Assembly: GCA_963966185.1 (NCBI GenBank)
Contig: CAWZYM010000397.1
Span: 295,563 to 359,562 of the forward strand
DNA length: 64,000 nucleotides
Direction of reading: 5' to 3'
DNA from: Rhabditoides inermis
Lineage: Eukaryota > Nematoda > Chromadorea > Rhabditida > Rhabditidae
How positions within the stretch are numbered: position 1 is the stretch's first letter; each line of letters starts with the position of its first letter. The notes below the pieces were generated by a model. It had not been told where the DNA came from, searched no databases, and saw only the letters and a list, made by a program, of their open reading frames with translations. Of this stretch, positions 52,564 to 62,010 are shown piece after piece. A program made the position numbers and the translations under genes.

Positions 52564-53786
52564 ATGGCTCAGTCACCAACACTGGAGGTCGCCGCATCGG
52601 ATGGGCCATCGAGACCACCAACATGAAGCGCCTCGGCGTCGACCCGCCAGTGTGGAGTGCTCGACCCCAAGGAGGCCGTGCTCTCGAAGATATCACCCAG
52701 CCGGTTGCCAAGATCGTCTTCAAAGCCCCCTACGATGACAAGCACACCTCCCACATCAAGGTGCGTGGTTATCGATCAGATATCGATCGATCATTGAATG
52801 ATTGATCTTTTTCAGATCACCAACACTGGAGGTCGCCGCATCGGATGGGCCATCAAGACCACCAACATGAAGCGCCTCGGCGTCGACCCGCCAGTGTGGA
52901 GTGCTCGACCCCAAGGAGGCCGTGCTCTCGAAGATATCACCCAGCCGGTTGCCAAGATCGTCTTCAACGCCCACTACGATGACAAGCACACCTCCCACAT
53001 CAAGGTGCGTGGATATCGATCAGATATCGATCGATCATTGAATGATTGATCTTTTTCAGATCACCAACACTGGAGGTCGCCGCATCGGATGGGCCATCAA
53101 GACCACCAACATGAAGCGCCTCGGCGTCGACCCGCCAGTGTGGAGTGCTCGACCCCAAGGAGGCCGTGCTCTCGAAGATATCACCCAGCCGGTTGCCAAG
53201 ATCGTCTTCAAAGCCCCCTACGATGACAAGCACACCTCCCACATCAAGGTGCGTGGTTATCGATCAGATATCGATCGATCATTGAATGATTGATCTTTTT
53301 CAGATCACCAACACTGGAGGTCGCCGCATCGGATGGGCCATCAAGACCACCAACATGAAGCGCCTCGGCGTCGACCCGCCAGTGTGGAGTGCTCGACCCC
53401 AAGGAGGCCGTGCTCTCGAAGATATCACCCAGCCGGTTGCCAAGATCGTCTTCAAAGCCCCCTACGATGACAAGCACACCAAATCTTTACAGTGCATAGC
53501 CGCAGTTTGTCTATACCTGCAGTTTAATATTCTACAAAGAGCTTGTAAATTCGGTCTTGATTTGTGGCTAAAGCATTACGATCTCACAAATCAACCTAAA
53601 AATGATAAAACTCTTGTATTCATTTCGAAAGCTGCTTCTTTCACCTATTTTTATCGAGGCAAGATTTGTTTGTTTGAAGTTACATATAGTTTACCAGTAT
53701 GTGATGGGATTCGGTTAAATGTATATTTGCAACGAATTGAGTTTTTGCAGCGTTTCTACCTCTTACATGTGAAGAAGTTCGTATAA
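52564..53786 (+). pseudogene. Circularly permuted MSP tandem array
   Basis: The start ATGGCTCAGTCA (MAQS) and promoter look like a normal msp gene, but the sequence jumps straight into the second half ([22 protein letters not shown]). Four copies of a 244-bp unit follow: a 189-nt exon-like part plus a 55-bp intron. Exon-like parts: up to 52760, 52816-53004, 53060-53248 and 53304 onward. In each unit the msp segment after VDPP carries one extra G, which shifts the normal [11 protein letters not shown] into another frame. It then runs into the N-terminal msp strand ([20 protein letters not shown]). The shifted frame is open across all four units with phase-0 introns, ending in an unrelated tail that stops at 53784-53786. 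The authentic ATG frame stops after about 20 codons. Probably a pseudogene array, but a spliced 63-residue-repeat protein is formally possible. Confidence 0.7.
52572..53481 (+). repeat. 244-bp tandem repeat (four copies) of msp sequence
   Basis: Copies start at about 52572, 52816, 53060 and 53304; the first and last are partial. Differences are few (GAG/AAG at the first copy's ATC GAG, an AAC GCC CAC variant in the second). The intron part contains ATCGATCAGATATCGATCGATC. Confidence 0.93.
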
Positions 53787-54440
53787 TAGAAGATTCAGTG
53801 AATTGCAGTTTTGTTTCAGTATTGGAAGAAGATTGAAGTGATTATGTTCATCCGATTTTTCTCAATGCTCAATTCATCTTGATCTTTGTTTCGCTCAAAG
53901 GGAATATACGAGTATGGCTGAACACGTACTCGAGAAGTGTATGTAAATCCATATTGCTCATACTAAGAACTAACATGTTGTGATTAGATCTACGCAAAAC
54001 TATAGTTTTTCTTTTATTCGTCTGTTACTCTCACATGTACTGTGCTGTATGGCAGCGTTATTTTAATTCTCCGAAAAAAAGTTGTTAAACAAAATGGTGA
54101 GGACAATTTAATTAATCGAGCATACCACTCTAAATGTCGTATATAAACTGCAACTGCAACATGAAAAAATGTAAAAATTCAATACCTTTTCATAATTAAA
54201 CTAAACACGTTCATAAATCAACTACATAACTCAACGTAAATGTATAACTCTACGCACCGATTGGGTGTTTCTCACTACGAAATGAAACGTTTTCTACATG
54301 TTGCGTTCATTTTAGGCATTTATGTAGTTTGTTTATGAAAAAAATGAAAAAAAACGGTATTTTTATATTCTTCATGTCGCGGGTGTAGTTTATGTTCGAA
54401 ATTAAGAGTGGTGTGTTCCTTCAAGTTTTCCAAGTATAGT
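53787..54440. other. AT-rich intergenic stretch
   Basis: No coding signal seen. Confidence 0.4.
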
Positions 54441-54447
54441 CTTTCAG

Positions 54448-54790
54448 ATGAGCTCCATACAACTGCGACTGTTTTACACATCTATGTTTCTCTCCGTCAC
54501 TTTTAGCATGCAAACCGTGCTGCATCTTCTGGTTTGGTATGCAACAAGCAAAGAACTGGCGTACTATCTACATGGATTTAGGTATCGATTCTGGTTAACG
54601 CTATGATAATAATTAACATCTTTCAGCTATCCAATCGTGGACGTGATCTACGGCTCGCAGCCGTGGTGCTGCTTCTGTCGGGTGGGGCAGTACGGACGGC
54701 CGTCCTGCACACTCTTTGTCGAGATCGCGCGAGAACACACGCTTCTGTCATAGCATTCACATCCGCTTCCAAATCTGTTTATGGTCGCTG
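54448..54790 (+). pseudogene. Decayed 7TM chemoreceptor 3' exons, copy 2
   Basis: Exon 54448-54581 (after CTTTCAG; encodes IQLRLFYTSMFLSVTFSMQT and YYLHGF, ending phase 2) and exon from 54627 (SYPIVDVIYGSQPW). Both align with the last two exons of the chemoreceptor gene ending at 51717, with the same phase-2 splice. In the second exon one base is missing after CAGCCGTGG (about 54665), so the last helix (VLLLSGGAVRTAV) continues in another frame. No upstream exons were found. A truncated paralogue. Confidence 0.65.
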
Positions 54791-55610
54791 AGCTTCAGAC
54801 ACATTTCGTTTCCGAGTTTGTAGATGAGTATGACCTTCTGTCTGCCATGATAGTGGATTGCTAAACGGCTGGCATTAAGAAAGACGGTTTACCTCTGAGG
54901 TACTTTCTTGATTTGTGATTGGTACAATAAACAACCTTGTTATTTATAGAAGTATTGTACAACACAGCAGATTTTAGAAATTTTCCTGAAAGAAACAATG
55001 ATAAATCATGAATAATGGAATACACATTTCACCTGTTTTGCTGCATCACAGTTTGTTATTCTTTTTTGAGAGTATAGGGTGGTCGTGGTTGCCACGAAAA
55101 ACGCGTGCGGAGACGACGAAATAAAGTCTACTCTAAACTGTGTAATCTGCGGTTGGCTCTTCTTCAACTGCACAAAAACTATCAGCTCAATGATTTCATT
55201 ACCAATTATCCAGAACACATGTACTGCCATGACTCTTCCTAACATGATTCCGTTTCCGCGGTCACAAAACTTAGTTTAAATCCATGCTGGTTTTGGCATT
55301 GAGGTACTGACGACTATAGTAAAAAGACGAATAAATTAGTGATGCAGTTTGCAGTTATGACCATCCATATTTCACATTTCAGAGTTTGTTCGAGTGTGAA
55401 TGACTTTCTCGCGTGTTCTTTCTGCAAGTCGTTCTGCATATATTCACATTGACTGACGCACTGCATGCATCATTCACATCTGCACCATCCAAACGCGGGA
55501 ATGAATACACTCTAGCATGATGTTAGTCAGACAAATGACTAATGAGACGGACTAATTGCTAAAGAGAACCACCGGAGCACCTGGTGGTTTGCTCTTACAA
55601 ATGTCGCAAT

Positions 55611-55700
55611 TATGAACTCATAGATCTGATTTCTGGTTCACAACCTTGGATGCTAACAAGAGATAGTAGGAGGGCTAGTGTGAGACGCGAAATCACGTGA
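55611..55700 (+). pseudogene. Decayed 7TM chemoreceptor last exon, copy 3
   Basis: An open stretch YELIDLISGSQPWMLTRDSR, stopping at 55698-55700, resembles the YPIIDLLYSTQPWVLLL end of the intact receptor. The upstream exon and the acceptor are missing. Confidence 0.45.
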
Positions 55701-57184
55701 TAATGTATATATCACACATTCAAACGCATGTATCTCACGCATGTAAACATGTCACATCCGATTTTTATGATAAAAATCATGCTGAACAAACTTCACACGC
55801 GCTTTCTAATGGTGCTAATCGTATTTGCTTCCCGGGACCGTAACAGTTTCAAAAAATCGAAAATATGCATTTTTTTCATTTTTTTGATCATAACTTTTTT
55901 CAAAATTGTTTTTTTTTTTCGAAAAACATTTCATTTTAAAAGTTACTGATAATACTGTGAGAAATCGAACAAATCCTTATTTAAAGTGTTTTGACTAAAA
56001 CTGGCTGGTTTGAGGTAGTGGTCCCTTAATGAGCGAAATTTGCATATTTGAGAAAAAACGAGTATATACATCTTGTAGAGGACCTTTGATAACCCATGTA
56101 TGTACAGACATAGCTCCTAGTAACCACTTCGTCCGATTCTTACAGAGACGGTGTGATATTACTACACACTTTTCTTCATTCTTTATACATGGATGCAGCG
56201 CTGTTTTCTTTGTCGTATCTCAATTAAATCACGTTTTGAATACGTTAGCCCAAATCTGTTTATTTTGTTCGTTTCACTTCCTAAGGAAAATGTACTTTGT
56301 GTCCGTACCGGGTACAGAGATCGTTCATTGTTTGCTTTGCCCTCGCTAAAAGCACGTGGTCGAGGTCGTTTAGGTCCAGAATACGAATATTGTCATTTGA
56401 CAACACCTGATTGTTTTCAGACAAGAGAAAAAAACGAAAAAAAGAGACAGTATGTGAGAGGGAGAGAGAGAGAAGGGGGAGAGAAGGAGAGAGGGAGCTT
56501 GATAGCCTTACACCAACGTTCCCAGCCTATCCAGTAATGCAGCTATAAATACGGAACGAGCCTCAAAGAACATTGGCCGGCTGTATAGTATATATGATAA
56601 ATTAACCACCATGTTCTATGTGCTATTTCCGCGCCCGCTTCATTTTCGAAAAGCGAAGGCGATTCACTATGTATGAATGAGTAAACGGTTGGGGGGAGAA
56701 ATCTGGAAGAGGTGGTGGCATGGAAAAACTGCGCATCCATCTTCCTCGCACTGCCTATTCCGGAAACGAGAGGTGAGATTCTGAGGGTCAGTATCTAGCG
56801 GATTCCACAACCTGTGGCGCGTTTTCAGCACCCGTGGAGATGACCTCATAGCCGTGTTGTGTGATTGTGGTTGTGAGGGGGAGAGGAGACAAGAGAATGT
56901 CTTCTCCTCCGTCACTCAACCCGTGTATCCATGACACATCCATATCCACACACGACAAGTGTGCCATTCCACATTCTCCCGTTCGCTTTTCTTCTTTTTG
57001 GACCGTGCTGATGAATTATTCTCGTCAAATACGCGTCGTTATCCGTCAATCGTCGGTCGGGGAGGGGGGGGGGGAGTCTTTCGGAGGGCGGGCGCTTCGT
57101 TCGAGCTCTATGCACTGCTGTTCCACGATAGAGCCAGTCGCCGCGCTGCTCCGACCTTCTGATACTCTGTATCATACTTTCCTT

Positions 57185-57241
<57 letters not shown>

Positions 57242-57620
57242 TGAGAGAACCCACATTAGGTATAACAAGTACAACGAGTGCGACAGACATGTGCGAATGT
57301 ACGCCCATCGAGTTTGTTAGTTTCGTCGCCTCTAATTATATATTGATCCATGTACCATGTCACCAAATATGCAAATGTTGGCTGAGAACTCATCTATTTT
57401 CCATCGTGTTCCGCGTTCACGTTCAATGTTTCTTGTTGTGAAGTCAGATCAACGTAATCCAACCTTTCTTCCAACGGTCTCCTTTCTTTCTCTTTCCCTC
57501 ACTATTCACTGACTAGTTTTGTTTTCCCACCATTTTCATACCTTTGATGGAATCTCGTAGATTTTGTTGACGATGCTAACATAATACATATTTGTCGTTT
57601 TTCCAACTCAAGAATTACAG
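55701..57620. other. Intergenic; GA microsatellites
   Basis: AT-rich to about 56000, then unassigned open frames without recognised motifs (about 56029-56537). GA/AG tracts lie at 56455-56500 and 57190-57240. No gene supported. Confidence 0.4.
57190..57240. repeat. (GA)n microsatellite
   Basis: Uninterrupted GA dinucleotide array of about 50 bp. Confidence 0.9.
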
Positions 57621-58349
57621 ATGCTGATTGCTGGGTTTCTGTGTTTTCTCCTCGCCACAGCCACTTTTGCACAGCCGCGACGGCAAATGGTTCGTCTCCC
57701 TAATGATTCCGAAGCCTTCATAGTATAGTATCATATTAAAGTAAAAGTATCATAGTTGAATAACCACCTGTTTGCAGGTGTTCGGACTGGGCAAGCGCGA
57801 CATTGGCTCGTCAATGGAGATGTTCGAATACCCGAAACGCTACCAGGTGTGATCAAATCAAATGAATAAAAAAATCCTTGTACAAAGTGAAAAATACTTA
57901 TTTTTCTTGTATATCAATAGTTGCCTTTTCTTCTTCAATTCCATATCTTCTCTCACATTAAGCTCTGTAAATGTTCTCATATTACGAAGAACCCCGCTTA
58001 TATAATCTTCATCTATCGTGACGTAAGAAATGATGAAGAAGATATGCAACAGAAATGACGCAAATTTTGAGTGACCTGACCCTAGGCATGTATCAAACAT
58101 CTAGATGTGTTTACATTCAAGGGGGTGGGGCTTTTGTTTGTTCATATTTTCTTGCAAAATCTGTTTGTCAGACCAAGTTCACGATGGGTTTCGGTAAGCG
58201 AGCGGCGGGCGGGCAACGGTTTGTGATGGGATTCGGAAAACGATCAGGTATTTGCACAATTATAAAAATTATCAATCTGTTTAATCGCGCATTAAGGTAT
58301 CGGGATGGGTGGCAACAACCGCTTCCAGATGGGATTCGGCCGGAAGTAG
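57621..58349 (+). CDS. nlp-6: NLP-6-like MGF-amide neuropeptide precursor
   Basis: Four exons with consistent phases: 57621-57689, 57778-57846, 58172-58247 and 58297-58349; 88 residues. Signal peptide MLIAGFLCFLLATATFA. Predicted processed peptides, each with a C-terminal Gly amide donor before dibasic sites: ending MVFGL (FGLGKR), FTMGF (MGFGKR), FVMGF (MGFGKR) and FQMGF (MGFGRK, directly before the stop). C. elegans NLP-6 gives the same series (QMVFGF and several MGF-amides), which supports the name. The spacer between the first two contains KR-delimited DIGSSMEMFEYPKR. The start follows an acceptor-like ATTACAG, consistent with trans-splicing. Weak point: the last intron ends in ATTAAG, not the usual TTTCAG, so that junction should be treated with caution. 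Confidence 0.82.
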
Positions 58350-58831
58350 CAGCAGAGGTGGGTGGCTATACTCTATCTCGAGTGATCGTGCAAGTGTGTG
58401 TGTTGCAGATGCGACCCGTTCCGGTGGCAGGTCGCACGCCGACCGACCGGTTCCTTCCCGCCACCCACACACACACCGCCGACCCCGCCTAGTCCTCTAG
58501 ACTCACTCCGATCTCACACTACACTATTCACTACAATTCGTGTTCCATATGCCAGTGATAAAGAGGTATTTGTTACCCCTCGTCCTCTCCTACGGCAGAT
58601 CGATATGCCGGGTGTTGGGTGATCGGCTGATTGTCGATCCGGTTCTATTGCGGTTGCGCGCGGCGGGTATTTTCACCCGCGTGCCAAGGCGTCGCCAGTT
58701 TTCCTATCAGCCCCGTATTTTGATTCCTTGCCCGACGCGCGCCGTTTTCCTGTGACACATTTCCGACCACGTCCACGTCGTAAGCGGATTCCGCGTATTC
58801 CAAGCATGTAGTATTGTGTGCTCCTCTTTAG
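58350..58831. other. Intergenic between nlp-6-like and CRAL-TRIO genes
   Basis: 3' UTR of the peptide gene and promoter of the next. No gene seen. Ends in TCTTTAG directly before the next ATG. Confidence 0.4.
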
Positions 58832-61602
58832 ATGGCTGAGAAATTTCGCTCGATTCTCGGCGCGGACTTGTCGGATCAGCACAACACCGACTTCCACATC
58901 GCGCGCTGGCTCAAAGCCAACAATGGGGTGTGTCACTATAGCCGACTACGCTCTACCACAAGTTCTTTCCATAGCGTTATGATCTATTCTCGCCCACTCT
59001 TTTTTTTGTACTGAGAAATGCAAATGGTTTTGAGGTGTTACATTTTACATACATATTTATGTGTGGGAACGAACATTTATACGAAGAAATTGTCTGGGAA
59101 CGAACATGGTATTTCGTATCTAATTATGTGTGTTACCTGTGCTCTGAGCTACCAAGTGTGTTGTCTTTGATCAAGTTAATGTGTTTTACGTGTTCTTTTC
59201 ATTCAGGACGCTGTGCGGGCAGCAGACAAATACCGCGACTACCTCAGAATAAGAGAGACACTCGGAATCGACACCCATGAAGGAGCCAGCAAGTGAGCTA
59301 CAATCAAACCTTGATAGACACTACACAATGTGACAGATGCTAATTACACAACCTTCTCAGAACTCATACGCGCGCACATAATGACACACTGCTTGACTGG
59401 CCAAGTGGAAAGAGGCGCGTTCTCACTTTCCATACTTCGAACCGCATTCGAGTGCATTCGCAGAGAAATCGTCTCGGAACTGTGCACGCTTGCATCACCC
59501 GCCATCCAGTTTCACAACACTCAGCACACAGCCATGACAATTGCAACTAGGATTAGGCGCAATACCCCTCAATTGCAACCTTCTCTGTACAGATTAGTCA
59601 GGCGCGGAGAAGTTGCAGATGACATGGAAGACACTGCAGGTTCTACGCGGCGTCGTGCGATTCGGGGTGTGCGCGTTTCCTGCGGCAGTCGAAGCTGTCG
59701 GCCGAGTGGGTCAACGAGCGCGACAACGGCATGGTGTTCGTGGAGATGAGCATAGAGGACCCCAAGAAGGTACGACAGTGTCTAGAAGAAGTAACCAACT
59801 CACCCTCCTCACTTCCAGTTCATGAAGGCGGTTCGTGTGGGTGACTATCTGCGCACCTTCTTCGGCTACTGCGAGTACTTCCAGAATATGGTGGGGCAAC
59901 GTTGATATGATATCATGGTTCATGAAAATGACATTGGTATGATATCATTGATAATGACATCACACTCTTCAATCCACGCCGTCTAGGTTCTGGAGCGCGA
60001 GAAGACGACCGGGCGGCCCTCGCACGGCGTGTGCCTATTCGACATGAAGAGTGGGTGGTTACTGGTTTATGTCGTTTTAAAGTGATTAGCATTATAGAAT
60101 AGTGGATGTTTTTTTTCAGGCGCCAGCATCACTCCTTACATGTCACTCAACAGCGCCATCAACGTTCTCATGCAGGTATGTAGTCTCCTTTCGGTTTGCT
60201 TGTTGTTTTTGAATAGTATACCAATCTGAAAAGACAACACTCGCGTTTTCCGCCGGAGAATAGCGAATGAGTCGTGTCTACATCAGGCAAACAGAGAAGT
60301 GATCCACTCGCGTTCTGTGTATTGGCTGCAAACACACACTCGCGTATGTATGGGGAAAGTTCAGGCGTCGCCATTACACGCTAAAGTGCAGCGGAGATGA
60401 AACATAGATGAAGTATGCGTCTGGTGCTCAATGAATAATCGAAATGATTAGAGTGTCATCAGTATGAGAGAGTGTTTCAAGGACACAAAACAAAAAGAAC
60501 ACGAACTGTCACTTACAAATGAGTTTAAAAGAACTACATGAAAGTGCGGTTGACAGGCTCGCGTGAATATCTGGCTGGACTACTACAGCGAGCTGCTCAG
60601 CAAGGTCATCATCGTCAACCCGCCCACCATTCTCGCCCTCATATGGAAGGTACTGTAAAATATTTTGTGCCAGTATTGTGATACATGATTTGTGTACATA
60701 TGAAGTGTCTTTTTTAGGTTTTCATATTAGAAGAATGTCAGTTTTTCACTCGAAACGTTCAAACCCTTCAAAACCAAATTTTCAGGTGGCTTCTCTGGTT
60801 CTGCCAGCAAACGTGCACGACCGATTCTTCTTCGCCTCAAAATACCCCGCCGATCTCACTCCCCACATCAGGTAGTCTACCTAGTGTTTTCCATCTTGCA
60901 TTGATATATAAATATATTTTCAGTCTTGCCGCGCTTCCTCCAGCGTTCGAGGGCACTCACATTCTATCCGCGCACGAGCTCTCCAACGGCTGTCGGCCCA
61001 ACGGAAAGATCACCGATGACGACTGCATTGTGAGTCTTTCATTGATGAACTTTATGTTACATTAATAACATGTAACGTTACATGTAACATTATCTCTTAT
61101 TGCAGGTCGAGGGCGCAGTTTGGCAGCAGAACTCGATCGAGCCAGTGTTCGAGACTATAAATATCAAGCCGGGAGAACACATCGAGAGACAGTTCGACAA
61201 TGCCGACAAGGCCAAGAGGTTCATCTACGATTTCCACACCAACGGAGAGCTGCAAGTGTGGTTCGAGCAGGGTGCGTTTTGACCTTTGACGTTGGTGTTT
61301 TTTTTAACATCTCGTGTAAAAATGTACAACATGCCAAAACAATTACAATAAAACAAATATCAATGGGGAGCCACCGGCAATGAGCGGAAGGAAAAAGCGC
61401 ACAGACCATTGAATGCAGTGAATTGACTGTCTCTCTTTCAGGCTCCCGCGATCTCATTCCGCGCTTCAAGTACGCGTGTCCGAAGCTGAACGAGGAGGGC
61501 GAGTGTGGGCTGGCGGCGGCGGACGAGCCGGTCCGACTCATCGCCGTCAATCACGCCAGATACTTCTCCGCCAAGCTCAAGTTCGCCACCGCGTTCTGCT
61601 AA
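58832..61602 (+). CDS. CRAL-TRIO and GOLD domain protein (ctg/SEC14-like)
   Basis: Twelve or so exons in consistent phase, starting at ATG 58832 ([13 protein letters not shown]) and ending TAA 61600-61602. The N-terminal CRAL-TRIO-N part has [13 protein letters not shown] and [14 protein letters not shown]. The lipid-binding CRAL-TRIO domain has [59 protein letters not shown] and [11 protein letters not shown]. After a linker comes a GOLD beta-sandwich ([51 protein letters not shown] end). This two-domain layout is that of nematode CTG proteins and vertebrate SEC14L, cytosolic carriers that exchange small lipids at membranes. The ATG is directly preceded by TTTAG, a trans-splice-like acceptor. 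The specific paralogue is not determined. Confidence 0.85.
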
Positions 61603-61657
61603 GCAGACGTGCGTCTCCTAACTTATTACACTGTACATATCCCGTTCATTGCCATAG

Positions 61658-61663
61658 AATAAA
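61658..61663 (+). terminator. Polyadenylation signal AATAAA (CRAL-TRIO gene)
   Basis: AATAAA, 56 bases after the stop codon. Confidence 0.75.
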
Positions 61664-62010
61664 GTGTTACACATCAGGGCTAACAATATCTCGCCCACTC
61701 AGTGTGATTCGCCTATTATGTCGACTTTCTCGGCTGCCTATGAAATATAAATCACTGAATCATTGCCGGTGTGACACTGGCGTTTTCGACCGATTCTCCC
61801 TTTTCACCTATGATCTGTCAACGACCAGTGAAACACTTGGCTCTCGACTACTCTCTCCGCTTTGCCTGAGTCACTGTTTCGTGCGAGGATTGCGAAGTGC
61901 GCACGTGATTTGCATAATCAACTTACACAACCAGTCGTGCGCAGTTGCTCCCGAGTCGAGTTCGAATTCGCTGGCGCAATTGATAGATAGCCTGTGACAG
62001 TGCGAGCACG
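61664..62010. other. Intergenic/5' region of the antiporter gene
   Basis: No gene seen. A TGACAG acceptor-like site lies 10 bases before the antiporter start codon. Confidence 0.4.

Noticed and set aside
55006..55245. Minus-strand 79-codon frame with a hydrophobic start
   Set aside because: Isolated, without splice partners or motif; it lies between receptor pseudogene fragments.
56029..56537. Overlapping open frames with several Cys residues
   Set aside because: No start context, splice partners or recognisable family; not enough to call a gene.
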